Origin: VBAS01 sp035318985
Lineage (GTDB): Bacteria > Bacteroidota > Bacteroidia > Chitinophagales > Chitinophagaceae
Assembly (NCBI GenBank): GCA_035318985.1
Contig: DATHDP010000004.1
Span: 1-35,195 of the forward strand
Reading direction: 5' to 3'
DNA length: 35,195 nucleotides
Shown: one piece after another, positions 17,862 through 26,342 of the stretch
Layout of the letters: each line of letters opens with the position of its first letter
Numbering within the stretch: position 1 is the first letter of the stretch
Notes under the pieces: generated by a model
Database searches by the model: none
Seen by the model: only the letters and a program-made list of their open reading frames with translations
Told to the model about the DNA's origin: nothing
Translations under genes and position numbers: made by a program

Positions 17862-18737
17862 TTATATTTTCTTTTTAGGAGTGAACCTATCATTAGTCGT
17901 TATAAAGTTTATTTTTTTTGAGCCTTCCCAATTGGTTCCTGAAAGATCTGCATTGGAGAAATCTGAATTATGAACTTTTGCACCTGTAAAATTTGCATTG
18001 CTGAGTTTAGCATTACGAAACGAAGTTCCAAATCTTATTACGAGAAAGGATGCCATTTTTCTTAGTGTATCAAAACCTTTTGCCCCGCTTAACGCTCTTT
18101 TACTTATAAGTGCACAAGCGATCGCCATAGCCACAGTTCCTATCCCTCCACCAACACTTTTACCAAACATACCACCTGATAATGCAACTATCATAAATAA
18201 AATATTAGATAATGTTCCGGCAGCAGCCCGGGCAAGTGTACCTACAATAAACATGACAACCGTTAATAGTAAAGCCAGTATAAGATAAAACATTCCCATA
18301 CCGGTACCTAAACCTGAAACATATGCTATAATACCGATCACCGCAGCAAGAATTACAGCTGGTAGGATCAAATGACTGATCGCATTTCCTCCACCTTTCC
18401 AATAGTAATAAAGAATAAAAAGAAAAATGATCACAATTGTTATAATTCCTGCTGATCTAATATTCGAATCTTCTGAAGCCAACATGTCCTGAACGGTTTT
18501 ACCGGTAAGTGCGGCAATATAACCCGACAATAATGATACCATCAAAGCGACAAATAAAATTATTATTGTATTCAACGGTGTAATTCCTGTCCTTGAGTGA
18601 GTAAAATTTGCGCCAATAAGATTCGCATCGGTGAAATCAGCGCCGCGAAGATCGCTATCCACGAAACTTGCATTCGAAAGATCTTCATTTTTAAAAGAAG
18701 CTTTTTGTAAATTTTTATTTGAGTACTCTTTTGCCAT
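17862..18737 (-). CDS. Membrane protein with split pentapeptide repeats
   Basis: Pentapeptide repeats (A-D/N-L/F-x-x) occur at both ends: residues about 8-46 (NLQKASFKNEDLSNASF, DLRGADFTDANLIGANF) and about 240-275 (NAKLSNANFTGAKVHNSDFS, NADLSGTNW). Between them are five or six membrane segments rich in Gly, Ile and Val. I chose ATG 18737, since the longer frame begins with TTG at 18767. Splitting a right-handed beta-helix around a membrane domain is unusual; the two halves may stack on the same side of the membrane. Role unknown. Confidence 0.7.
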   Translation of the reverse strand: MAKEYSNKNLQKASFKNEDLSNASFVDSDLRGADFTDANLIGANFTHSRTGITPLNTIIILFVALMVSLLSGYIAALTGKTVQDMLASEDSNIRSAGIITIVIIFLFILYYYWKGGGNAISHLILPAVILAAVIGIIAYVSGLGTGMGMFYLILALLLTVVMFIVGTLARAAAGTLSNILFMIVALSGGMFGKSVGGGIGTVAMAIACALISKRALSGAKGFDTLRKMASFLVIRFGTSFRNAKLSNANFTGAKVHNSDFSNADLSGTNWEGSKKINFITTNDRFTPKKKI

Positions 18738-18811
18738 GGTAGTTTTATTATTATTCTTTCTTTTCAATAGCCGATATTAATGATCCTTTTCTTCTTTTTC
18801 TATTGGTTAAT

Positions 18812-19150
18812 TTAATTCATGACAGTGTTACCAGCATTTATAATTAATGTTCTTATTACAACCAACACAAATGCGATAAAGGGTACAGAAACTGCAGTGA
18901 TGAACAAACGCAAGGTTCTCTTGTAGTAGGTATCAACCTTATCAGCAGGATAATGCATGTTTAAAATGCGAAACAGGACGATCAACAATAAAGAAATGCA
19001 TACGATAATACTGAGTCCCAGGACAATGTCCCGAAACATATTTTTTGTAAATGCTTCTTTTACCCAATTACTGCCATAATTTAACATGAAACCCATAAAA
19101 ATACCTGTTGCTGTAACCATCGGTTGTCTGTAATTCTGGATATTTTGCAT
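18812..19150 (-). CDS. Small membrane protein, unknown
   Basis: A 112-residue protein with three predicted membrane segments: VTATGIFMGFMLNY (weak), IVLGLSIIVCISLLLIVLF and LFITAVSVPFIAFVLVVIR. I do not recognise a family. It lies 74 bp upstream of the pentapeptide-repeat gene on the same strand and could be its partner. Confidence 0.55.
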   Translation of the reverse strand: MQNIQNYRQPMVTATGIFMGFMLNYGSNWVKEAFTKNMFRDIVLGLSIIVCISLLLIVLFRILNMHYPADKVDTYYKRTLRLFITAVSVPFIAFVLVVIRTLIINAGNTVMN

Positions 19151-19155
19151 AATAA

Positions 19156-19308
19156 TTAATATACGTTATAATAGTTTCTTATAAACAAGAGATCATTTGT
19201 CAATATCTGTTTAGAAGCATTGATCTTATTGTCTACAAAAAAGATGGGATATAAAAAAGCAAGAGTAAGAGTAACTGCCAGATTGAATTGTATTATTTGT
19301 TTTTTCAT
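19156..19308 (-). CDS. Possible small exported or membrane peptide
   Basis: A 50-codon frame starts with MKKQIIQFNLAVTLTLAFLY, which reads like a signal or membrane segment, and ends at TAA 19156. It precedes the 112-residue membrane protein by 5 bp, which would fit an operon. There is no homology evidence, and a frame this short can arise by chance. Confidence 0.3.
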   Translation of the reverse strand: MKKQIIQFNLAVTLTLAFLYPIFFVDNKINASKQILTNDLLFIRNYYNVY

Positions 19309-19347
19309 TCTATAGTAGTTGTTTATTACGAGATATTTAAATTGACT

Positions 19348-19647
19348 CTATCTTTTATTTTTCCTTAACGCCTCATTCTTTCTTTCTATTTCCAGCGCCT
19401 GCTCGGCAATGATCTTTTTTAATCGTGTATTATCCTCCATGAATTGCTTCAGTTTCGAATTAGGTTTATTCTTTAAGCTAGTATCTTGTTTATTTTTATC
19501 TTTTTCCATAAACTTTTCTCTCCATCTTGCAAATACGCTATATGAGAGATTATGGTTCCTTATAACCGCAATAACCCCCATCTCATTTGCTTGTCTTAAT
19601 ATTTCAAGCTTTTGTTCGTCAGTAAACTTTCTTTTTTGGCTCGCCAT
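19348..19647 (-). CDS. IS3-type transposase OrfA, orphan
   Basis: A 99-residue protein with the HTH_Tnp_1 layout of IS3/IS911 OrfA: KRKFTDEQKLEILRQANEMG, then SYSVFARWREKF, and a C-terminal leucine-zipper-like helix from about residue 65 (DNTRLKKIIAEQALEIERKN). An OrfB integrase gene should follow in the -1 frame, but none is present downstream on either strand, and I see no terminal inverted repeats. It is therefore either the remnant of an IS or a domesticated DNA-binding protein. Confidence 0.7.
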   Translation of the reverse strand: MASQKRKFTDEQKLEILRQANEMGVIAVIRNHNLSYSVFARWREKFMEKDKNKQDTSLKNKPNSKLKQFMEDNTRLKKIIAEQALEIERKNEALRKNKR

Positions 19648-19798
19648 AATAAAAGATTAGGTTAAGTGGGAGTACGCATTTTGTGTTAGTTTTTTTCAGG
19701 GGTTGGAACTAAAACTCTTAAAAAAAGTAACTGGTCGGCATACGGAAACTATCAAACTGGGCGAAGGCAGCGCAAATAAACATCCTGCCTTTTATAAT

Positions 19799-20508
19799 AA
19801 TTAGATATCTAATTTATATACGAGGAACCATGAGATATCTTTTGTAAGAACTATAAGCTGTTAAAGAGGGTGTTTTCCCAATGGTAAAAGATACACTTGA
19901 TTGATATAAAATCAATCAGATATTCTAAAATTATTGAGAGATATCTTATATTTTTTGGCAAAGAATTATTAATAGCACCTGTTGTAACTTTTGGCAAATT
20001 ATTGTTTCCGATATAACTTAATCTATTAGCTTGATTCTCTTTATAATAAGTTTAGATTGAAGATCAGGTAACGAGGAACGGTAATAGGAGTTTTGATTTC
20101 GATTTTGTCGATAAGAATATCTTGTAAGTTTAAAAAGATATCTAATCCAAATTAAAATTCAGCCCAAAAAAGATATTTGCCCAAATTCATTCTATTTTCT
20201 AAAATCAGGCTGGTTAATATTTATAATTCTTGTCATTTTCCAGGCGTAATTATTTTTTAGTGAGGTTGTGTCAATACTAAATTGCACACGATTTATAAAT
20301 GGCGAATCCCGGTTAGACGGCACGGGTAAAAATGGACAAATGAGCGCAGCTTTTATCTAATATGAATACAATAATTGATCTCTATTTATTTATATAATTA
20401 AATTTTTAGCAAAATCAGTAGAGGTTTGCTTAGGCAGGGTATAAAACCGGTGAATTCTTTCTCCGGTTTTTTTTTAATTACCCGAGCCAGTGAATTGAAA
20501 AGATATCT
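19799..20508. repeat. Cluster of five AGATATCT palindromes in a gene-free stretch
   Basis: AGATATCT occurs at 19803, 19833, 19939, 20136 and 20501; a near match (AGATATTT) lies at 20171. The first copy is extended to the 16-base perfect palindrome AATTAGATATCTAATT (19799-19814). ACGAGGAAC occurs twice (19820, 20071). The whole gene-free stretch is 19648-20613. The cluster may be a regulatory array or the worn remains of repeats; the role is unknown. Confidence 0.5.
20443..20475 (+). terminator. Terminator-like hairpin
   Basis: AAAACCGG (20443-20450) pairs with CCGGTTTT (20463-20470), followed by a run of T. No gene precedes it on the + strand, which hints at a small non-coding transcript from the gene-free stretch. 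Confidence 0.55.
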
Positions 20509-20543
20509 AATTAAAGAGAATACTTAATTATCAATTAGCTCCA

Positions 20544-20591
20544 TTAAAAAACTCACCTGAACAATAAAGTGCATTGAGGTGAGTTTTTTAA
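20544..20591 (-). terminator. Hairpin that was probably the tRNA-Ser terminator before island insertion
   Basis: TTAAAAAACTCACCT (20544-20558) pairs perfectly with AGGTGAGTTTTTTAA (20577-20591). On the - strand it ends in a T run and lies 22 bp beyond the left copy of the tRNA-Ser 3' end. In the uninserted ancestor it would stand just downstream of the tRNA. It can work in both directions. Confidence 0.6.
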
Positions 20592-20613
20592 GTACTTGTC
20601 TGATTATCAGGAA

Positions 20614-20633
20614 AGTGCGGAGAGAGAGGGATT
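20614..20633. repeat. Left attachment site (copy of tRNA-Ser 3' end)
   Basis: AGTGCGGAGAGAGAGGGATT is identical to 32663-32682, which spans the 3' end of the tRNA-Ser gene. This marks the distal junction of the integrated island. The flanking bases differ at once on both sides. Confidence 0.85.
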
Positions 20634-20688
20634 TGAGATAAATGTGTATTTAATTGATTATCAATATTTTATACATTTTGGTATAAAA

Positions 20689-20706
20689 TGGACAACGATT
20701 AGGACA
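20689..20706 (+). promoter_or_regulatory. Putative integrase arm-type site, left end
   Basis: TGGACAACGATTAGGACA lies 55 bp inside the left attachment site. Related sequences TGGACAACGATTTAGGTCA (32444-32462) and AGACAACGATTAAGACAG (32548-32564) lie inside the right end. Repeats of this kind near both ends are what the N-terminal arm-binding domain of a tyrosine recombinase recognises. Confidence 0.6.
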
Positions 20707-20785
20707 TTTTCAAGCATTATCGATAAATATTTATAAATACCTTCAGTTTGATCAGCAAGATCAGAAAAAATATATTGAAGTTCCA

Positions 20786-21217
20786 ATGGATAATGTATCA
20801 TTTCACGGCACGAATGAAAGCAATGCTTTAATAATTATGGGACCACCTCCCAATGTGGACATTAACATTGGCAAAGGGGAATTAGGTAAAGGATTTTATA
20901 CAGGATCTTCTCTTGCAATAGGGGCAATTTGGGCTGAGCTTCGTTATAAGGAAAAAGGAGTAGTTATTGAATTTGATATTCCTAGAAACAAGTTTGTTCA
21001 GTTAAGGGGTTATCTAATTAAAACTAAAATTGAAGTTATTGACAATTGGCACACGTTAAAAATTGAAGGTATCGCAACGACACATGAATTTGGATATGAT
21101 TATATAATTGCACCATTTGCTACAATTGAACCAGGTTATCAATTTAAGTTCGAAAGTAAGAGAGCAGAAAAAGAATTGAACGGAGCAAGTAAAAACGTAT
21201 ACCCATGCGGATATTAA
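20786..21217 (+). CDS. ADP-ribosyltransferase-like protein (DUF3990-like), possible toxin
   Basis: The 143-residue protein starts with VSFHGTNESNAL and has GKGELGKGFYTGSSLAIGAIWAEL, then VVIEFDIP. This order (HGT, then LGKGFYT with following small-residue helix and WA) matches the fold of DUF3990 and related bacterial ART-like domains, where the His binds NAD. I do not see a sure catalytic Glu, so activity is open. The frame is open upstream to 20689 without an ATG and reads plausibly (FDQQDQKKYIEVPMDN), so the N-terminus may be longer with a rare start or have been cut when the island formed. It overlaps the next gene by 13 bp. Confidence 0.6.
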   Translation: MDNVSFHGTNESNALIIMGPPPNVDINIGKGELGKGFYTGSSLAIGAIWAELRYKEKGVVIEFDIPRNKFVQLRGYLIKTKIEVIDNWHTLKIEGIATTHEFGYDYIIAPFATIEPGYQFKFESKRAEKELNGASKNVYPCGY

Positions 21218-21690
21218 CTAATTCACCCTTTAGTGTAAAGGGTTTAATAAGCATCAGGGAAGCAACAGATGATGCACCGCAGAAAGTATTTTTTTGTATC
21301 CCTTTGGACAATTATGAAGCAAATACAATTCGCAATTTGAATGATTTTAACCGATTTTTTAAAAGGGGAGTAACAACAAAAGTGAAAGAATCGGATATAA
21401 CAAAAACTATCGATCTCGAGCTTCATTCAAAAGCTTCTTTTTTTAATATAGGCAAAAGTAGTCTTCCACATTTTACAGCTAAGATAAAAGGACACAGCAT
21501 AGATTTTCATTTATCGCAACTAAACTTCTTAGATTATAATATCTTAAATCGATTGTCTTTCGAATTTTATTATGAAGGCAGAATTTCAAATGATCTTTTT
21601 AATAAAAGATTTGTCATTTTAGAACCCAACTGGAAACAACTTGATCGGTTATTTATCGAAGACAGAGTTTTATTTACCGATTGGGCATAA
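21205..21690 (+). CDS. Unknown protein overlapping the ART-like gene, possible antitoxin
   Basis: A 161-residue soluble protein with no family that I recognise. It mixes beta-strands (KVFFCIPLD, HFTAKIKGHSIDFHL, LSFEFYYEGRI) with short helices. Its ATG lies 13 bp inside the end of the ART-like gene, which implies coupled translation and often marks a functional pair such as toxin and antitoxin. That role is inference from layout only. No further gene follows for 507 bp. Confidence 0.5.
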   Translation: MRILTNSPFSVKGLISIREATDDAPQKVFFCIPLDNYEANTIRNLNDFNRFFKRGVTTKVKESDITKTIDLELHSKASFFNIGKSSLPHFTAKIKGHSIDFHLSQLNFLDYNILNRLSFEFYYEGRISNDLFNKRFVILEPNWKQLDRLFIEDRVLFTDWA

Positions 21691-21776
21691 TTTTTCTCCT
21701 GAATTAATTTAAAAGCAGAAATCTGATACTATTTCTTGTCGAGCGATTTTTCAACTAACCTACAGACCCCTTACCG

Positions 21777-22009
21777 GAGGATCAGTTGTAGTAAGGTAGA
21801 AGGGTCATTTTATGCATTTTTGGACACTTGTAGTAACCACTTTAAACAGGAATTGCAAAAAATGAGGCCCCCGAAAAGAATGCAGATCGAAAAATAGAAT
21901 TTTAACTTGTAGTAAGTACAAGTGTGTCTCGTCCTCAAAAACTTTGCGTGTCATAGGTAAGGTAACAGCATCAATATAGCAAACACTTGATTTAAGGGGG
22001 GAGGGTACA
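21777..22009 (+). repeat. Long non-coding element, copy 1, upstream of the four-gene unit
   Basis: About 233 bp align with 28118-28356 at roughly 75-80 percent identity by eye, with few gaps. Shared blocks include CTTGTAGTAACCACTTTAAA, AACTTGTAGTAA, GTGTGTCTCG, CGTGTCATAGGT and TTTAAGGGGG. TGTAGTAA occurs three times in each copy. ACTTGTA and TACAAGT around 21904-21922 form a hairpin. The pattern of substitutions and indels is not coding. Copy 1 ends 188 bp before the nuclease ATG; the remaining 21691-22197 gap has no gene. Confidence 0.7.
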
Positions 22010-22197
22010 GTTATGTAGAATGCAAATTCGGTCAGAATTTATAGAGATGCATTACCTCTTTATTTATGATATTAGATGCCCAAACCAAACATTTCAAAAA
22101 AACTAATTCACTGTTGAATTACGAACTGAAAGGTCTCAATTTAACTACTATAAAAACACAGTAAATTTGCGTCATACCAACAATTGTATTGCATTGT

Positions 22198-24546
22198 ATG
22201 AGCACTCCCTTTAAAACATATGTAAAAACCAAACCTAGACATCATCGACTGTTGTTTTTTATTGACGTAAATAATATCAGCGAGGTTTCTTTGCGTAGTA
22301 TAATGCAGGCAAACCTTCATATATGGGGTGGCAGATACAATCCGATTGTTCCGGTTAACAACAATACAATTGCAAAAGAATGGGTGGACTTAATAGAATT
22401 TTTCGATCCTGATTTTGTATACTATTCAAAAACCATCGACCTAAAGTTCATAAGAGATCTTAATTTATTTCACCCGAGGCAATATTTTGAGCTAATAGAC
22501 GAAGGACGACATTATTTTCCCGGAGTTAATATCCATTGCTTGTTACATGACCAAGTCTATAACCATTTGTTCGCAAATCAACCTGTATTGCTTCAATATG
22601 ATGGCAGATGGGACATGGAGTTTGCTGCAAAAGAATTTTACAAATTGAATTTTGGATTTCAACCACTTTATCAAGGAGAAAGTCGTTGGACTGATAAGTT
22701 GGATACGATTAATATTAACTTGGATAATGTAAAGGAGATCAACATGTACATTGGCTCTAAACGAACATATTTCAAATCTGTTTTAGCTGCCAAGCACGTT
22801 GACTCGGTCTATCTCGATGGAAAATTTGATTGGGGGCACCGCCGATTCCAATGGATCCTTTATGAAAAAGATAATTACTTAAATGACTTATTATACTTCT
22901 GGAATCGTCAACTATATTTTGAGCCTAAAAATAGATTGATGCAAGTGATTTCCACAGTAGATGAGCTAAACGAAATTTTGCAAGGTCATTGTGTTGATGA
23001 TTTATTACGTGAATTATGCATCGAAAACAATATCACTCTTTGCTCATTAACAATCGACGAGATTAAAATTGAGGAGTTGAGGAAACGAGCACAAGAATTG
23101 TCAAAAAGTGTAAGGTTTGAGAAAATTAAAATTGCACCATTCCCTTTTAAACCTAACGTAGCTCAATACATTAAACAGGAATTTGTAAGGCAAACAAGTT
23201 CTTTAATATTAGGAAAAACTGATTACCTAAAGTTTTCAGAGCTTTCGTTTGAAAGCAATACGAAGGCTGATAACGATCCATATGCAGTGGATATAATTTT
23301 AGAGAAAGACACCAATGATCACCATAAGGAAATCAAATTCCCTTATGACACAGAACTTTTTTTCATAGTCGGAACAGAAAACTCTAGAGTCAATAAAGCA
23401 CATCGTATATCGATCTTTGTCTCCAATAATATGCGGGGTACAAAAATAAGTGTACCATCGAATTTTGAACTTGTTCATTCGGTAATGATGCACAGAAGAA
23501 AAGATGTGGAGTTGATATCATTAGATGCCGATTATGTTGAATACAGTTCTGCTGGACAAAAGCTCTCTGCATTTTACAAATTATTTGATAGTGATTGGTC
23601 GATCATAAAGCAATTTTTGGAAGAAAAATTTTGGTTGCAATTATTTCGCTATACAAGTGAAATTCCGAAGAGTCATATATCCACCGGAAAGGGAATATTT
23701 AGCCATAAAGATCTAAAAAAGGAGGTCGATGACTTGTATATTAAATACCGAGAAACGGTGAGAAAATACATGGAAGAAAGACCTGGCATCCCGATACCTG
23801 ATGACCAACTTGATGCATTTATTAATCGTTGTAAAGTAGATGCCTTTACTTACTTTATTGACGACAATCTCAATTACTTAATTCAGAAGGGAGGATTATT
23901 TATTGGAATGAAGGTTAAATGTGAAAGATGTGGCTCCAACAAATGGTATTCATTAACAGAACTACGCGATAAATTTCCATGCAAAGGCTGTAGTAATGAA
24001 ATTATCCCGAATCTTAAAAGTAAAATTTATTATAAACTAAGTGATACAATTGTAAATAACTTACTCAGCGATACAACTGGTGATGGGAAAGAATATGATG
24101 GTAATTATGTAGTCCTTCAAACAATCATTCATCTTAAGGAGGAAGCTTTAGCTGGAAATAGTTTTGTTTGGAGCCCCTCTCTCGATTTCTCTCGACGAAA
24201 TGGGCAATCAATACTAAAAACAGATTTAGATATTGTCGTTATTCAAAATGGTAAATTGATCATTGGTGAAGCAAAATGCAAAGTTTCAGAATTTACCCGC
24301 AAGGTAATAGACAGCCTTGTATGGGCTGGAGATAATTTGCTTCCAGATAAAATAATTGTTGCGTGTCATTCTGGTAATCTTGATAATATTGTAAATACTA
24401 TAAAGAGCAAATTAACAAACAAAAATTGTCAAGTTATTTCGTATAAAGTTTATCCGCCATGGTATCATCTACCCGGCATTTTTGGTGTGGGAATAAGAAA
24501 CGAAAGTGAAACCAAGCCGGAAGTACCTAAAACGACGATTCAATAA
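22198..24546 (+). CDS. Large protein with zinc ribbon and C-terminal PD-(D/E)XK nuclease domain
   Basis: A 782-residue protein, first gene of the four-gene unit. Two parts are readable. A zinc ribbon has Cys575-x2-Cys578 and Cys595-x2-Cys598. A restriction-type nuclease core follows at the C-terminus: TDLDIVVI with Asp676/Asp678, then GEAKCK with Glu691 and Lys693, the D-xn-E-x-K order of PD-(D/E)XK enzymes. The first 550 residues (starting HHRLLFFIDVNNISE, with FGGR-like HIWGGRYNPIVPV) are unfamiliar to me and may sense or bind a target. ATG 22198 is chosen over a TTG at 22189. A DNA- or RNA-cleaving defence effector is the likely role; this is inference. Confidence 0.72.
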   Translation: MSTPFKTYVKTKPRHHRLLFFIDVNNISEVSLRSIMQANLHIWGGRYNPIVPVNNNTIAKEWVDLIEFFDPDFVYYSKTIDLKFIRDLNLFHPRQYFELIDEGRHYFPGVNIHCLLHDQVYNHLFANQPVLLQYDGRWDMEFAAKEFYKLNFGFQPLYQGESRWTDKLDTININLDNVKEINMYIGSKRTYFKSVLAAKHVDSVYLDGKFDWGHRRFQWILYEKDNYLNDLLYFWNRQLYFEPKNRLMQVISTVDELNEILQGHCVDDLLRELCIENNITLCSLTIDEIKIEELRKRAQELSKSVRFEKIKIAPFPFKPNVAQYIKQEFVRQTSSLILGKTDYLKFSELSFESNTKADNDPYAVDIILEKDTNDHHKEIKFPYDTELFFIVGTENSRVNKAHRISIFVSNNMRGTKISVPSNFELVHSVMMHRRKDVELISLDADYVEYSSAGQKLSAFYKLFDSDWSIIKQFLEEKFWLQLFRYTSEIPKSHISTGKGIFSHKDLKKEVDDLYIKYRETVRKYMEERPGIPIPDDQLDAFINRCKVDAFTYFIDDNLNYLIQKGGLFIGMKVKCERCGSNKWYSLTELRDKFPCKGCSNEIIPNLKSKIYYKLSDTIVNNLLSDTTGDGKEYDGNYVVLQTIIHLKEEALAGNSFVWSPSLDFSRRNGQSILKTDLDIVVIQNGKLIIGEAKCKVSEFTRKVIDSLVWAGDNLLPDKIIVACHSGNLDNIVNTIKSKLTNKNCQVISYKVYPPWYHLPGIFGVGIRNESETKPEVPKTTIQ

Positions 24547-24568
24547 TTGATCTTCTTAATAAAATAGA

Positions 24569-25438
24569 ATGCCCAATCAAATAATTGATTCAAACATAAT
24601 TGCAGCACTAATAGGTGCTAGCATTTCTCTTTTTGTTTTGGTTGTTACGATGTTTTGGGAGAGGTGGAAATCTGTTGCTGAAATCAAAAGAAATAGAAAA
24701 AAGAAATTAATTTATTGCGCTGCTCTAATTAAGCCTATTATTTCTTATTCGGACAAGCAATCTCAAAACATTAAGAAGTTTGCAGAATCACTAGCTAAAG
24801 ATCCCCTTAAGTTCCCATTATTAACGTTTGCTCCTAAAAGCGATTTGGATAAATTTATTAATAAAGTTGATGAACAGTCAATCTTTGAAGCATATACTTC
24901 ACTTTATACACCTTACTCAAAAAGCGTTAAAGAATTTAAGAGCATAACTTCAACAATTAATTATCAGAACCTTCAAATGGATCAAGTTTTGGAAATGGTG
25001 AAGACTAGCCAAGAATTAGATCATGAGAGAAAGTTGAAGCTTAAAGACTGTTTGAAATCAGCTACCGATTTAGCAGCAAATTCAATCGCAAATCAAACAC
25101 TACAACAGCATCCAGAACTATTGCATTTATTGGATAACAGTTTAGCTAATTATCTCAGCAACCGTAAAGATGTATCAGATTTAAAATATGCATATGATGC
25201 ATTTATTAATCCAGTGAAACAAGGAATCGTACAGCATCAATTTTATCAAATACCCGTTGGCCTTCAACTTGCGAATTTTTTACATGAGGCCGATGAAATC
25301 TATCACGATATTATAATGCAGATGGATTCCCTTAAAGATGATTTCTTACAGATTTGTGAAAATTATGCAGAGTCTAACGATAATTTGAAAACTCATTCTG
25401 CTAAACTCTTGAAAGATTATTTTGACGCTTTAAAATAA
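24569..25438 (+). CDS. Membrane-anchored helical protein, unknown
   Basis: A 289-residue protein with one N-terminal membrane helix (residues about 9-29, IIAALIGASISLFVLVVTMF) followed by a basic patch (ERWKSVAEIKRNRKKK), so the rest is probably cytoplasmic. The remainder is long amphipathic helices with no motif that I recognise. It starts 22 bp after the nuclease gene and ends 4 bp before the TIR gene, so it is part of the same operon. Single-helix anchors are common in defence operons, either as membrane effectors or to tether partners. Confidence 0.6.
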   Translation: MPNQIIDSNIIAALIGASISLFVLVVTMFWERWKSVAEIKRNRKKKLIYCAALIKPIISYSDKQSQNIKKFAESLAKDPLKFPLLTFAPKSDLDKFINKVDEQSIFEAYTSLYTPYSKSVKEFKSITSTINYQNLQMDQVLEMVKTSQELDHERKLKLKDCLKSATDLAANSIANQTLQQHPELLHLLDNSLANYLSNRKDVSDLKYAYDAFINPVKQGIVQHQFYQIPVGLQLANFLHEADEIYHDIIMQMDSLKDDFLQICENYAESNDNLKTHSAKLLKDYFDALK

Positions 25439-25442
25439 TATT

Positions 25443-26300
25443 ATGAGTCTATTTATCAGCTATTCCCACACAAATAGAGAATTTGTAGATAAACTGGCTA
25501 CTCATCTTATTTATAAAAAAATAAACGTATGGTTAGATAGATGGGAATTAAATGTAGGAGACTCCATCACAGAAAGAGTACAGACTGCTATATCTGAGGC
25601 ATCCAACTTATTAGTTGTTTTATCCAAGGCATCAGTAGAATCAAATTGGTGCAAGCGAGAAATCAATGCTGGACTAATTCTCGAATTAGAAAAGAAAAAT
25701 GTAGTTGTAATGCCAGTGTTAATTGAGGACTGTGAAATTCCCCTTTTCCTTAAAGACAAGCTTTATGCAGACTTCAGAAAGGACTTTGATACTGGATTGA
25801 ATCAGGTTGTAGACTCTTTGACAAGTATTAAACAAGAATCAACAGGGCGAGTGGATGTTAAAGGTAAGTATTTCACTGACTTTTCTTGCAGTCGTGGAAT
25901 AAGAGGTGATCATTACGAGCTTCATGTTGATATTGTAAATGTCTCATATGACACCTATAAGCCCTTTACAGTGCTATGTAACATGATTTTTGTTGGCAAT
26001 GATATTGCAACCAAGAAATTTTATCAGTATCAAACGCTAGGCAAACCAGAAATTCTTGAGAACATTATTTTCCTCCAATGCGTAGAAAGTCCAGATATAA
26101 ATAACATGATGATTTCATTAAGTGGTAAAGAAACCTATAATACCAATTTTAAAATCGCATATCAAAATGAAGGGATAATAATTTCTGCCTTCATTTCTAT
26201 TAAAATGTTAGGTAAAGTTCCTGGAAAGAACCAACTATTTTATTTGGGTAATACCTTCGTTGAAATTTGGGATAATTTAAGGAAAGGGAATATAGTCTGA
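25443..26300 (+). CDS. TIR-domain protein, likely NADase effector
   Basis: Residues 1-130 are a TIR domain of the bacterial TIR_2 type: MSLFISYSHTNREFVDKL (box 1), INVWLDRWELNVGDSI (box 2), and SVESNWCKREINAGL with Trp69 and the catalytic Glu73. Bacterial TIRs with this Glu cleave NAD+ or make cyclic ADP-ribose signals during infection. Residues 140-285 form a beta-rich domain of no known family, with GKYFTDFSCSRGIRGDHYEL and FYLGNTFVEIWDNL; it may sense the trigger or bind a partner. It starts 4 bp after the membrane-protein gene. TIR assignment is firm; a defence role is inferred. Confidence 0.88.
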   Translation: MSLFISYSHTNREFVDKLATHLIYKKINVWLDRWELNVGDSITERVQTAISEASNLLVVLSKASVESNWCKREINAGLILELEKKNVVVMPVLIEDCEIPLFLKDKLYADFRKDFDTGLNQVVDSLTSIKQESTGRVDVKGKYFTDFSCSRGIRGDHYELHVDIVNVSYDTYKPFTVLCNMIFVGNDIATKKFYQYQTLGKPEILENIIFLQCVESPDINNMMISLSGKETYNTNFKIAYQNEGIIISAFISIKMLGKVPGKNQLFYLGNTFVEIWDNLRKGNIV

Positions 26301-26342
26301 ATCAGATTGCAGATTAGCTATTTTTGGAATAATTAGTGAAAT

